Origin: an uncultured Lachnospiraceae bacterium
Lineage (GTDB): Bacteria; Bacillota; Clostridia; Lachnospirales; Lachnospiraceae
Reading direction: 5' to 3'
DNA length: 19,964 nt
Assembly: GCA_934317845.1 (NCBI GenBank)
Contig: CAKRES010000027.1
Span: 1-19,964, forward strand
Shown here one piece after another: positions 6,698 to 15,767 of the stretch (its first letter is position 1; each line of letters begins with the position of its first letter). The translations under genes and the position numbers were made by a program. Under the pieces are notes generated by a model that worked only from the letters and a program-made list of their open reading frames with translations, did no database searches and was not told where the DNA came from.

Positions 6698-7636
6698 ATG
6701 GATTTTTCACACAAGTCGGTACTGCTTTCTGAGACAATCGATAATCTTTCCATCAAGCCCCAGGGGATTTACGTGGATGGAACCCTTGGTGGAGGAGGAC
6801 ATGCTTTTCATGTGTGTGAGAAGCTGTCCTCTAAAGGAAGGCTTATTGGTATTGATCAGGATGAGGCGGCAATTGAAGCTGCCAGTGAACGATTAGCTTG
6901 CTTTCGTGACCGCGTAACCATTGTAAGAAGTAATTATGAAGCAATGCCTGAAGTGCTTGAACAGCTTGGAATTGAGAAGGTGGATGGTATTGTGCTGGAT
7001 CTGGGCGTTTCGTCCTATCAGTTAGATACTTTTGACCGGGGATTTTCTTACCGGGAGGATGCACCTCTTGATATGAGAATGGATCAAAGACAACTGCTCA
7101 CAGCTAAGGACATTGTGAATGATTACAGCGAAACCGAGATTTTTCATATCATACGGGACTATGGAGAAGATCGTTTTGCAAAGAATATAGCAAAACATAT
7201 TGTAAAACAACGTCAGATCAAACCGATAGAAACAACATTGGAACTGGTCGAGGTGATCAAACAGGCGGTTCCTGCCAAGGTTCGTGCCAAAGGAGGACAT
7301 CCTGCGAAGCAGACGTTTCAGGCACTTCGTATTGCCTGTAACCGGGAATTGGACGTGCTTCGTTCCGTGCTTTCAAGTATGGTCGATCATTTGAACCCCG
7401 GCGGACGCATTTGCATTATTACGTTCCATTCGTTGGAAGACCGGATCGTAAAAAATGCATTCCGGACTTATGAAAACCCGTGTACATGTCCACCGAATTT
7501 TCCGGTGTGTACCTGTGGAGCAGTGTCCAAAGGACGCGTGATCACAAGAAAACCAATTTTACCAAGCGAAGAAGAACTTTTGCACAATCCTAGATCGAAG
7601 AGTGCAAAGCTCAGAGTGTTTGAACGATGTAAATGA
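6698..7636 (+). CDS. rsmH: 16S rRNA (cytosine-1402-N4)-methyltransferase
   Basis: A 312-residue cytoplasmic SAM-dependent methyltransferase that N4-methylates C1402 in the P-site of 16S rRNA. Visible motifs are the SAM loop GTLGGGGHAFH, the LDLGVSSYQLD segment, FDRGFSYREDAPLDMRM, QALRIACNRE and the ITFHSLEDRIVK motif near residue 250. The Cys-rich CTCPPNFPVCTCG near the C-terminus is common in Firmicutes homologues. The start is ATG 6698 (MDFSHKSVLL), 7 bases after AGGAG at 6686-6690; an upstream in-frame start at 6668 would overlap mraZ and lacks a ribosome site. This is the conserved second gene of dcw clusters. Confidence 0.97.
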   Translation: MDFSHKSVLLSETIDNLSIKPQGIYVDGTLGGGGHAFHVCEKLSSKGRLIGIDQDEAAIEAASERLACFRDRVTIVRSNYEAMPEVLEQLGIEKVDGIVLDLGVSSYQLDTFDRGFSYREDAPLDMRMDQRQLLTAKDIVNDYSETEIFHIIRDYGEDRFAKNIAKHIVKQRQIKPIETTLELVEVIKQAVPAKVRAKGGHPAKQTFQALRIACNRELDVLRSVLSSMVDHLNPGGRICIITFHSLEDRIVKNAFRTYENPCTCPPNFPVCTCGAVSKGRVITRKPILPSEEELLHNPRSKSAKLRVFERCK

Positions 7637-7663
7637 AATAGAAGTTGATGGGGGATTTTTTGC

Positions 7664-8158
7664 ATGGCAGATGCACGTAGATACCGTAATTATGATTATA
7701 ACTATATAGAAGGAAATGCAGTAAGAAAGCTGGAACCGGCCTATGAACCGGAGAGAGAAAGACCGGCTGAGCCGCAGCGGAAGGTTGATCCGGAGCGGGA
7801 GAGAAGGCTTCGCCAGAGAAGAAAGAAACAAAATGTCATTGATTTTAAGTTTATGCTTGTTATTTCTATTTCCTGTGTATGCGTGCTGATGAGTACCGTA
7901 TCTTATCTCGAAAAGAAATCTGAGATCACAAGTCGCCGCTCTGCAATTGTTGCAGCACAGACAGAGCTTTCCCAGATTGTAAATGAGAATGTGGCAAAAG
8001 AGGAGAAATTAAACAGTATGGTAGACTTAAGTCAGATCTATGCAAAAGCTTCCAGTGAATTTGGTATGAAATATGCCGATTCACAGCATACCATTTTATA
8101 TGAAAGCTCTGACCCGGATTATGTAAGACAGTATCAGGATATACCAGAGAGTAAGTAG
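7664..8158 (+). CDS. ftsL: Cell division protein FtsL-like
   Basis: A 164-residue bitopic membrane protein with little recognisable sequence signature. It has a long, charged cytoplasmic N-terminus (residues 1-60, Arg/Glu/Pro-rich), one membrane helix at about 61-82, and then an extracellular coiled-coil-like stretch (about 83-120). Size, topology and position between rsmH and the first class B PBP fit FtsL, the divisome protein that pairs with DivIC/FtsB and DivIB and activates FtsW-PBP synthesis. The N-terminus is longer than in B. subtilis FtsL. The ribosome site is a G-run (GGGGG) about ten bases before ATG. The stop lies 8 bp before the next start. The assignment is by topology and synteny. 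Confidence 0.8.
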   Translation: MADARRYRNYDYNYIEGNAVRKLEPAYEPERERPAEPQRKVDPERERRLRQRRKKQNVIDFKFMLVISISCVCVLMSTVSYLEKKSEITSRRSAIVAAQTELSQIVNENVAKEEKLNSMVDLSQIYAKASSEFGMKYADSQHTILYESSDPDYVRQYQDIPESK

Positions 8159-8166
8159 GTGTGGCA

Positions 8167-10287
8167 ATGAGCAAAGCAGGCAAGGTATTTAGACGAATTA
8201 CAAGAAGTTTAGTTACGATCCCACAACGGATCCCGAAGATCAGGAAACAGATGCTGATACGGCTTTTGGCTGTATCAGTTGTTTTAGTTGTGGGATTTAT
8301 TTATATTGTTTATAATTTGGTGCAGTATCAGTTGAAGGATAGTGAGTCCTACAAGAAACAAGTATTGGCGCAGCAGAATTACAGCAGTGTAACGTTGAAT
8401 TACAAGCGTGGCGATATTTTGGATTGTAAGGGCTCTTATTTGGCTACGAGTACGAAGATCTACAACCTTATATTGGAACCGAAAAATATCATTGACAGTG
8501 ACAAATATAAGCTGAATGAAGGAAAGTCAAATGAAATAAGCTATAAAGAGCTCACAGTGGAAGCACTGAATAAGTATTTCCCATTTGAAGCGGGACAACT
8601 GGAGGACATTTTAAAGAATGAATCTTCTTCCTATTATTATGTGGCATTCAAGGATCTTCCGTATGATCAGGTGTCCGGATATCTGGATTACAGCAAGACA
8701 GACGACGGAAAACACATCATCGGAGTTGTTTTGGAGGAGAATTACCAGAGGACCTATCCGAACAAAACAGCTGCCTGTCAGCTGATCGGTTATACAAGTA
8801 GTGGAAATGTTGGTAACTGGGGGATTGAGCAGCAGTATAACGATGTATTAAATGGCAATGAAGGACGCAAATACAGCTACATGAACAGTGATGGTGAGAT
8901 CGAATCGGAGGTGCACGATGCAATGGATGGAAACAGTGTTGTATCTACGATCGATCTGAATATCCAGAATATTGTGGACAAAGAGATCGCAACATTCATG
9001 AAGAGCGTGGGAGCGAAAAATGTTTCGGCTTTAGTGATGAATCCCAATAATTCAGAAGTGCTTGCCATGTCCAATTCCAAAGTATATGACCTTAATGATC
9101 CCTATAATGAGGATGTTCTGCTCAACACCTATGACGAGCAGGAGATTGCGCAGATGACAGATAAGGAAAAACTGGAAGCATTAGAAGATGTCTGGCGTAA
9201 CGTTACGATCAGTGATACATATGAACCTGGTTCTACCTTTAAGCCTTTTACGATCAGTGCAGCGTTAGAGGAAGGAATGACCCATGATAAGGATACCTTT
9301 TATTGTAACGGATCGTTAAAGGTAGGAGATCATACGATCCGCTGCCATAATACAGATGGAAAGATCGATCTGGAGCACGCACTTGCTAAATCCTGTAACG
9401 TAAGCATGATGACGATCAATGCCAAGCTTGGAGCAGAAAAATTCACCAAATACCAGAGTATTTTTGGATTCGGTCAGTATACCAATATTGATCTTCCGGG
9501 AGAGGCGTCAGCGGCAAGTCTGGTATATAGTCCGGAGAACATTGGACCGACAGATCTTGCAACCAACTCCTTCGGACAGGGATTTAACTGTACGATGATC
9601 CAGCTTGCAAGCGGCTTTTGTTCGTTGATCAACGGCGGCAATTATTATGAGCCGCATGTAGTGAAAGAGATCCGCAATGCGGAAGGCGGAACTGTCAAAA
9701 CCGTGGATAAAAAGCTGGTGAAAAAAACAGTATCTAAGGCTACATCCAAACTGATCAAAAAATATTTAAAGACAGTAGTGGAAGAAGGAACCGGAACTGG
9801 ATGCCAGATTGCAGGATACGAGATTGGTGGTAAAACCGGAACGGCGGAGAAATTGCCGCGTAACAATGGAAAATATCTTCTTTCTTTTATCGGTTATGCA
9901 CCATATGATAATCCACAGGTTGTTGTGTATGTGACAATCGATGAGATCAATCTGCCAAATCAGGAGCAGACCAGTTATGCAGTTCACATTGTACAGAAGA
10001 TCATGAAACAGGTGCTGCCATACATGGGTGTGATACAGGAAAAGATCACCAAAGAGGAACAGGAAAAGGATATTGTAAATGTGAATGAAAGTGGAAGGGT
10101 AGTATCGGATTCCGGAAGTGATGCAGAGAAATATTTAAAGAGTGATGTTGACACAACGACAGAGGAAACGACAGAAGAACAGGGACAGACAACAGGGGAT
10201 GCAGGGTCACAGCAGACGACACAGGCGGCAAATGATACCGCAGTGCAGACGACTGAAGCAACTACCGCTGCAACTCCGCTTCCATAA
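8167..10287 (+). CDS. Class B penicillin-binding protein, PbpB/FtsI type (septal transpeptidase)
   Basis: A 706-residue bitopic PBP with a basic N-terminus, a membrane helix at about 30-52, a PBP-dimer (pedestal) domain, and a transpeptidase domain with S356-T-F-K359, S409-C-N411 and K556-T-G-T559. It crosslinks peptidoglycan, partnering an FtsW-type polymerase. As the first PBP after ftsL it matches pbpB/ftsI in position. There is no PASTA domain after the transpeptidase; instead a linker leads to a Thr/Gln/Glu-rich low-complexity tail (about 661-706) outside the membrane. I chose ATG 8167 because AGGTG at 8157-8161 is well placed for it; the GTG at 8161 is inside that site. It lies 8 bp after ftsL, so translation is probably coupled. 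Confidence 0.92.
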   Translation: MSKAGKVFRRITRSLVTIPQRIPKIRKQMLIRLLAVSVVLVVGFIYIVYNLVQYQLKDSESYKKQVLAQQNYSSVTLNYKRGDILDCKGSYLATSTKIYNLILEPKNIIDSDKYKLNEGKSNEISYKELTVEALNKYFPFEAGQLEDILKNESSSYYYVAFKDLPYDQVSGYLDYSKTDDGKHIIGVVLEENYQRTYPNKTAACQLIGYTSSGNVGNWGIEQQYNDVLNGNEGRKYSYMNSDGEIESEVHDAMDGNSVVSTIDLNIQNIVDKEIATFMKSVGAKNVSALVMNPNNSEVLAMSNSKVYDLNDPYNEDVLLNTYDEQEIAQMTDKEKLEALEDVWRNVTISDTYEPGSTFKPFTISAALEEGMTHDKDTFYCNGSLKVGDHTIRCHNTDGKIDLEHALAKSCNVSMMTINAKLGAEKFTKYQSIFGFGQYTNIDLPGEASAASLVYSPENIGPTDLATNSFGQGFNCTMIQLASGFCSLINGGNYYEPHVVKEIRNAEGGTVKTVDKKLVKKTVSKATSKLIKKYLKTVVEEGTGTGCQIAGYEIGGKTGTAEKLPRNNGKYLLSFIGYAPYDNPQVVVYVTIDEINLPNQEQTSYAVHIVQKIMKQVLPYMGVIQEKITKEEQEKDIVNVNESGRVVSDSGSDAEKYLKSDVDTTTEETTEEQGQTTGDAGSQQTTQAANDTAVQTTEATTAATPLP

Positions 10288-10361
10288 AAGCCTGTTTCAT
10301 TTTCAGACATAACAGTGTGGCTTTGGTAATAAGATAATAAAAAACAAGAGAGTCATCTTGG

Positions 10362-12134
10362 ATGAATGGATACTATCTGCATCATAAGAAGAAGCTTACG
10401 ATCTACATTGGCATTTTAATGCTTCTTGGAGCAGTGATGGCAGGGCGGTTGTGCTACATTATGGTGGCGCAGTCTGTAACACTTACGAAAAAAGCAGATG
10501 AGTTACATGAGAGGGAGCGGCAGGTCAAAGCTCCACGTGGGATCATCTATGACCGGAACGGAGTGGAGCTGGCGGGAAATCGTTCGGTATGTACGATTTC
10601 CGTGATCCACAGTCAGATTGAAGAGGAAGAAAAGGTGATCGAGGTGCTGACAAAGTATCTGGATGTGCCAAAGGAGCGGATTGCGAAGCTTGTAAAAAAA
10701 CGATCCTCCAGAGAAAAGATCAAAAGTAATGTGGACAAAGCATTGGCAGAAAAAATACGTGCTTACCAGCTTGCAGGAGTAATGATCGATGAGGATTATA
10801 AACGGTATTACCCATTTTCTTCCCTGGCATCTAAAGTGCTTGGTTTTACCGGAGGAGATAATCAGGGGATCGTGGGTCTTGAGGTACAGTACGATGATGT
10901 ATTGATGGGGAAACCGGGTTATATTCTGACAACAACAGATGCGGCCGGACATAGAGTAGAGCATACCGCAGAACAGCGCAAGGAAGCGGTACCGGGAAAT
11001 GATCTGATCACTTCACTGGATTACAGCATCCAGATGTATGCGGAGCAGGCGGCAAAAAAGGTGCAGAAAGAAAAAGAAGCAAAAAATGTCTCTGTGATCG
11101 TGATGAATCCTCAAAATGGAGAGATCTATGCCTGCGTTAATACACCGGAATATGATCTGAATGATCCATTTACACTTACTACAAGTGCCGATGCTGTTTC
11201 CACTGAGAAAAAGCAGGAGCAGCTAAACCAGATGTGGCGTAATACGATCGTCAATGACACGTATGAACCGGGATCGACCTTTAAGATCATTACCGCAACG
11301 GCTGCGCTGGAAGAGGGGGTGGTAACGCCGGAAGATACCTTTGTCTGTCCGGGATTTAAGATTGTAGAAGATCGGAAGATCCGCTGTCATAAGGTAGGAG
11401 GACATGGAACAGAAACCTTTAAACAGGGGGTGATGAACTCCTGCAACCCGGTGTTTATGACAGTCGGGGAGAGGGTTGGTGCCAAAAATATGTACCGGTA
11501 TTATAAGAGACTGGGATTATTTGAAAAAACAGGAATCGATGTACCGGGCGAGGCTGGTTCGATCATGCATAAACTGGAAGATGTAAAAGCGGTGGAACTT
11601 GCTACGATGTCGTTTGGCCAGTCGTTTCAGATCACACCGTTTCAATTACTGCGTGCAGTCGCTGCGGTAGTCAACGGAGGAACGTTGATCACACCGCATT
11701 TTGGTGTTGCAGTGGAAGACAGTGTGAGTGGAAAACGAACAAAACTACAATTTCCAACGAAAAAAGGAGCGGTTTCTAAAAAAACGTCGGAAACAATGAA
11801 AGAGCTTTTGGATGCGGTTGTGTCGGAGGGTTCTGGAAAAAATGCAGCCGTGCCGGGTTATGCGATTGGTGGAAAAACGGCAACCAGTGAAAAGCTGCCC
11901 CGTGGAAACGGACGGTATATTTCTTCTTTTCTGGGATTTGCCAGAAGTGATGATCCTACCGTCATGGCACTGCTTTTGATCAACGAACCAACCGGAATTT
12001 ATTATGGAGGTACGATCGCAGCTCCGGTGGTAGGAGATCTGTTTAAAAACATCCTGCCATATCTTGGGATTGAACAGACAAAACCTGTGACGGAAAAAGA
12101 AACAAAGGAAACATCTCTGGTCATTACAGATTAA
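10362..12134 (+). CDS. Class B penicillin-binding protein, SpoVD/FtsI type
   Basis: A 590-residue bitopic PBP: membrane helix at about 12-35, PBP-dimer domain starting near APRGIIYDRNG, then a transpeptidase domain with S305-T-F-K308 and S360-C-N362. The third motif reads K505-T-A-T508 instead of the usual KTGT, a substitution in the strand lining the active site. Segments such as KTGIDVPGEAGSIMH and position after the first PBP fit SpoVD, the sporulation cortex transpeptidase that works with SpoVE. A vegetative FtsI role cannot be excluded. There is no PASTA domain. It starts 74 bp after the previous gene with only a weak AAGAGAG site. A promoter for mraY lies just after it. Confidence 0.88.
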   Translation: MNGYYLHHKKKLTIYIGILMLLGAVMAGRLCYIMVAQSVTLTKKADELHERERQVKAPRGIIYDRNGVELAGNRSVCTISVIHSQIEEEEKVIEVLTKYLDVPKERIAKLVKKRSSREKIKSNVDKALAEKIRAYQLAGVMIDEDYKRYYPFSSLASKVLGFTGGDNQGIVGLEVQYDDVLMGKPGYILTTTDAAGHRVEHTAEQRKEAVPGNDLITSLDYSIQMYAEQAAKKVQKEKEAKNVSVIVMNPQNGEIYACVNTPEYDLNDPFTLTTSADAVSTEKKQEQLNQMWRNTIVNDTYEPGSTFKIITATAALEEGVVTPEDTFVCPGFKIVEDRKIRCHKVGGHGTETFKQGVMNSCNPVFMTVGERVGAKNMYRYYKRLGLFEKTGIDVPGEAGSIMHKLEDVKAVELATMSFGQSFQITPFQLLRAVAAVVNGGTLITPHFGVAVEDSVSGKRTKLQFPTKKGAVSKKTSETMKELLDAVVSEGSGKNAAVPGYAIGGKTATSEKLPRGNGRYISSFLGFARSDDPTVMALLLINEPTGIYYGGTIAAPVVGDLFKNILPYLGIEQTKPVTEKETKETSLVITD

Positions 12135-12143
12135 AGGCTGTAC

Positions 12144-12172
12144 TTGATAAATGAGGGTAAAAGCATTATACT
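12144..12172 (+). promoter_or_regulatory. Sigma-A-type promoter before mraY
   Basis: TTGATA (12144-12149) and TATACT (12167-12172) are 17 bp apart, a near-consensus promoter in the 111-bp gap between the second PBP gene and mraY. It would let mraY-murD-ftsW-divIB be expressed without readthrough from mraZ. Confidence 0.6.
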
Positions 12173-12245
12173 AAAATGGCATGTGCGATCAGAGAATATG
12201 TCATAAAAGAGGAGATACCAGATAAGAAAATGTAGAGGTGCTTTT

Positions 12246-13211
12246 ATGAATATTCCATATGAGATGCTATTGCCGGCGTTAGCAGCATTTTTAGTAAGTG
12301 CGGGCTTGAGTCCTCTGGTCATTCCATTCTTAAAGAGATTGAAGTTTGGACAGTATGTACGGGAGGAGGGGCCGAAAGAGCATTATAAGAAATTGGGGAC
12401 ACCCACAATGGGAGGCTTGATCATACTTGCCAGCGTGGTGATCGTGTCCGGTTTCTATGTCAGAAAATATCCGGAACTGTGGCCGGTTCTTCTCGTTACT
12501 GTCGGGTTCGGAATGATCGGATTTCTGGATGACTTTATCAAGATAGTGCGAAAACGGTCGATGGGACTCAGCGCATGGCAGAAGCTTATTTTGCAGCTTG
12601 TGATCGCAGTGCTGTTTTCCTGGTATCTGTGCAGGACAAAAACCGGAGAAGTGATGCTTATTCCATTTTCCGGTGGATTATACATAGATTTAGGATCGTT
12701 TACCGGCATTGCGATGGTGTTTATTATGCTGGGAACCGTCAATGGAGCGAACTTCACAGATGGTCTGGACGGTCTGGCGTCCAGTGTGACGATTTTGATC
12801 GCCACATTTTTGACGGTGGTGTCCATTGGACTTGATTCTGGTCTGGAACCGATGACTTGTGCGGTGGTAGGGGCGTTGCTTGGCTTTTTGGTTTATAATG
12901 TATACCCGGCGCGCGTGTTTATGGGAGATACCGGATCACTGGCACTTGGTGGATTTGTAGCTGCTACAGCGATCATATTAAAACTTCCGCTTTTTATTCC
13001 GCTGGTTGCTTTTGTCTATGTGATCGAAGTGCTGTCTGTGATTATTCAAGTGATCGGCTATAAAATGACGGGAAAAAGAGTGTTTCGTATGGCTCCGCTG
13101 CATCATCATTTTGAACTTGGCGGATGGCCGGAAACCAAAGTGGTTGCCATATTTTCCATTGTGACTGCAATTCTTTGTCTTATGGGACTTATGGGAATGG
13201 GAACAGAATAA
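12246..13211 (+). CDS. mraY: Phospho-N-acetylmuramoyl-pentapeptide-transferase
   Basis: A 321-residue polytopic membrane enzyme that moves phospho-MurNAc-pentapeptide from UDP to undecaprenyl phosphate, making lipid I. All catalytic signatures are present: D95-D96 in FLDDFIK, N169-F-T-D172-G-L-D175-G-L-A, and H286-H-H-F-E290. About ten helices are visible and the length is typical for Firmicutes. The start has GAGGTG a few bases upstream. In B. subtilis murE sits just before mraY; here that slot holds only an intergenic promoter. murD follows 32 bp later. Confidence 0.97.
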   Translation: MNIPYEMLLPALAAFLVSAGLSPLVIPFLKRLKFGQYVREEGPKEHYKKLGTPTMGGLIILASVVIVSGFYVRKYPELWPVLLVTVGFGMIGFLDDFIKIVRKRSMGLSAWQKLILQLVIAVLFSWYLCRTKTGEVMLIPFSGGLYIDLGSFTGIAMVFIMLGTVNGANFTDGLDGLASSVTILIATFLTVVSIGLDSGLEPMTCAVVGALLGFLVYNVYPARVFMGDTGSLALGGFVAATAIILKLPLFIPLVAFVYVIEVLSVIIQVIGYKMTGKRVFRMAPLHHHFELGGWPETKVVAIFSIVTAILCLMGLMGMGTE

Positions 13212-13243
13212 AAGAAACAAAGATAGATTTGGAGGAACGGTAG

Positions 13244-14599
13244 ATGAGATTAGAAGGTAAGAAAGTTGTCGTAGCAGGTGCAGGAAAAAGTGGAATTGCA
13301 GCAGCAAAACTGCTCCTTGCAACAGGCTCTGAAGTTGTTGTATTTGATCAAAATGAGGCATGTGATGCGGATAAGATCAGAAAAAAACTGGCATCCGATA
13401 CCGTAGAGGTTTGGATTGGTGCGTTGAAGGAAGAGGAGCTTGACGGTGTGGCTGTGATGGTATTAAGTCCTGGTATTTCCATTGAAGCACCATTTACAGA
13501 GGCATTCCGCAAACGGAATATTCCAATCTGGAGTGAGGTTGAGCTGGCATATCAGTACGGAAAAGGTCGTCTGGCTGCTATTACCGGAACAAATGGAAAA
13601 ACAACTACGACCTCTCTTACCGGAGAGATCATGAAAGCGTATTATGACAGTGTATTTGTGGTAGGAAACATTGGAACTCCTTATACAGAATGTGCACAGG
13701 ATATGACGGAGCAGAGTGTGACAGTAGCAGAGATCAGCAGCTTTCAGTTAGAGAGTATTATTGATTTTCATCCTAATGTCAGTGCAGTGCTGAATGTAAC
13801 ACCGGATCATTTGAACCGGCACCATACGATGGAGATCTATACAGATACCAAGATGAGTATTGCAAAAAATCAGACAAAAGATGAAGTGATCGTATTAAAC
13901 TACGATGATCCGATCACAAAGGAGATGGGTAGTAAAGTAACAGCAACTCCGGTATATTTTAGCCGGAAAGAATTGCTGGATGACGGTGTTTGTTTAGAGA
14001 AGGATGCGATCGTATTACGGGAAAAGGGACAGACCAAAGAGGTGTTCTGCCGCCTTGAGGAACTGAAACTGCTCGGTTCCCATAATGTAGAAAATGTAAT
14101 GGCGGCTGCTGCAATTTCCTATTACATGCAGGTTCCGGTGGAGAAGATTCATGAGGTTGTTACTTCCTTTATGGGAGTGGAACACCGGATTGAATATGTA
14201 GATACCGTAGAAGGAGTAGACTACTATAATGATTCCAAAGGAACTAATCCGGATGCAGCGATCAAGGGAATTCAGGCAATGGTGAAGCCGACACTTCTGA
14301 TCGGTGGCGGCTATGATAAAGGCGTTGCATTTGATGACTGGATCGAGGCATTTGACGGTAAGGTGCGGTATCTTGTATTGATGGGTGTTACTGCGGAAAT
14401 GATCAAGGACACAGCGATCAAGCACGGATTTACCGATATTATCATAGTAGAAAATCTCAAAGAAGCGGTAGAGGTATGTGCGAAAAAAGCACAGCCGGGC
14501 GACGCTGTGTTGCTTTCTCCGGCATGTGCAAGCTGGGATATGTTTGACAGCTATGAGCAGCGTGGAGAGTTATTCAAACAGTATGTAAGAGAGCTTTAA
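13244..14599 (+). CDS. murD: UDP-N-acetylmuramoyl-L-alanine--D-glutamate ligase
   Basis: A 451-residue cytoplasmic Mur ligase that adds D-Glu to UDP-MurNAc-L-Ala using ATP. Domain 1 begins with the Rossmann-like VVVAGAGKSGIAAAK. The central ATP-binding loop is T114-G-T-N-G-K-T-T-T122. Later Mur ligase signatures follow, including LNVTPDHLNRH, the GVEHR motif (about residue 306-310) and YNDSKGTNPDA. A GGAGG ribosome site lies 8 bases before ATG 13244. Gene order mraY-murD-ftsW matches the classic dcw order. ftsW starts 28 bp after the stop. Confidence 0.97.
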   Translation: MRLEGKKVVVAGAGKSGIAAAKLLLATGSEVVVFDQNEACDADKIRKKLASDTVEVWIGALKEEELDGVAVMVLSPGISIEAPFTEAFRKRNIPIWSEVELAYQYGKGRLAAITGTNGKTTTTSLTGEIMKAYYDSVFVVGNIGTPYTECAQDMTEQSVTVAEISSFQLESIIDFHPNVSAVLNVTPDHLNRHHTMEIYTDTKMSIAKNQTKDEVIVLNYDDPITKEMGSKVTATPVYFSRKELLDDGVCLEKDAIVLREKGQTKEVFCRLEELKLLGSHNVENVMAAAAISYYMQVPVEKIHEVVTSFMGVEHRIEYVDTVEGVDYYNDSKGTNPDAAIKGIQAMVKPTLLIGGGYDKGVAFDDWIEAFDGKVRYLVLMGVTAEMIKDTAIKHGFTDIIIVENLKEAVEVCAKKAQPGDAVLLSPACASWDMFDSYEQRGELFKQYVREL

Positions 14600-14627
14600 T
14601 TAAGGCAGCAAAGAGGAGTGCTTTCGT

Positions 14628-15767
14628 ATGAAACGGACAGAACATGTCGAGCAGGACAAACGGAATATGCGAAAACGGAAACAGACGAAGATCCCGCTGG
14701 ATTATACGCTGATCATGCTGATCGTGATCTTGGTTGTATTTGGTCTGGTCATGATCTACAGTACGAGTTATTACACGGCAACCAGTAAATACGGGAATCC
14801 CGCACACTGGGTCATCCGTCAGGGAATATTTGCTGCGGTTGGTCTTGTGGCAATGATCGGAGTATCATTTTTTGATTACCATAAATTCTGGAAATGGAGC
14901 CTCTGGTTTTATATCGTTGTAAATGTTGCGCTCGTCTATGTTTTGTTTTTTGGTGTGGAGTCCAATGGTGCGAGGCGTTGGATTGGATTTGGTTCTTTTA
15001 CAATCCAGCCGTCGGAAATTGCAAAACTTATGATCATTCTTTGCTATGCGAAGCTGCTTTCTATCAATATTAACCGGCTTTCAAACTGGAGAGTAGCGGT
15101 TGTGATCTCTTTGGTAATGGCGGTTACTGTTGGTCTTGTCGGTATTGAAAACTTAAGTACCGCGATCATTTTATCGGCGATCATTGCGATCATGCTTTAT
15201 GTGGCATCTTCCAAATTCAAGTCCGTGCTTGCGGTGGGAGTGATTGCTGTAATTGGTGGATTGGTCTTGCTCTTTTTGTCTGGAAAGGCATATCGACTGG
15301 CACGTGTCACAAACTTCTTGGATGAATCGGAGGAAGTGTATCAGACGCAACAGTCTCTTTATGCGATCGGTTCCGGAGGGCTGCTTGGAAAGGGGCTTGG
15401 GCAGAGCTTGCAAAAGCTCGGTTTTGTTCCGGAGGCACACAACGATATGATCTTTTCTATTATCTGTGAGGAATTGGGCTTTGTCGGGGCGATTGGTGTG
15501 ATATTGCTATATCTTACCCTGTTAAAGCGGATGTATAAGATTGCGATAGAAGCCAAAGACGTCTATGGAGCATTGATCGTGGTCGGATCAATGGCACATA
15601 TCGGGGTGCAGGTGTTTGTCAATCTCGGTGTTGTAACGGATTCCATTCCAAATACAGGTGTACCGCTTCCGTTCATTTCATACGGTGGAAGCTCGATCGT
15701 ATTCCTGTTGATCGAAATGGGGGTTGTATTATCGGTTGCAAGAACCGTGCCGAAGGAGGGGAGTTAA
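14628..15767 (+). CDS. SEDS-family peptidoglycan glycosyltransferase FtsW/SpoVE
   Basis: A 379-residue polytopic membrane protein with about ten helices. It polymerises glycan strands from lipid II and partners a class B PBP. SEDS motifs are clear: IQPSEIAKL in the middle, then GKGLGQSLQKLGFVPEAHND and a C-terminal NTGVPLPFISYGGSS. The N-terminal ~35 residues are strongly basic. In B. subtilis this position (after murD) is spoVE, and ftsW is elsewhere. The sequence alone does not decide between vegetative FtsW and sporulation SpoVE, and this may be the only such gene of the organism. The last base of its TAA stop is the first base of the divIB start (TAATG), which implies translational coupling. 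Confidence 0.93.
   Translation: MKRTEHVEQDKRNMRKRKQTKIPLDYTLIMLIVILVVFGLVMIYSTSYYTATSKYGNPAHWVIRQGIFAAVGLVAMIGVSFFDYHKFWKWSLWFYIVVNVALVYVLFFGVESNGARRWIGFGSFTIQPSEIAKLMIILCYAKLLSININRLSNWRVAVVISLVMAVTVGLVGIENLSTAIILSAIIAIMLYVASSKFKSVLAVGVIAVIGGLVLLFLSGKAYRLARVTNFLDESEEVYQTQQSLYAIGSGGLLGKGLGQSLQKLGFVPEAHNDMIFSIICEELGFVGAIGVILLYLTLLKRMYKIAIEAKDVYGALIVVGSMAHIGVQVFVNLGVVTDSIPNTGVPLPFISYGGSSIVFLLIEMGVVLSVARTVPKEGS

Noticed and set aside
10287..10324. AAAGCC...GGCTTT stem between the two PBP genes as a terminator
   Set aside because: Six pairs, a long bulged loop and no T-run; the genes are likely co-transcribed.
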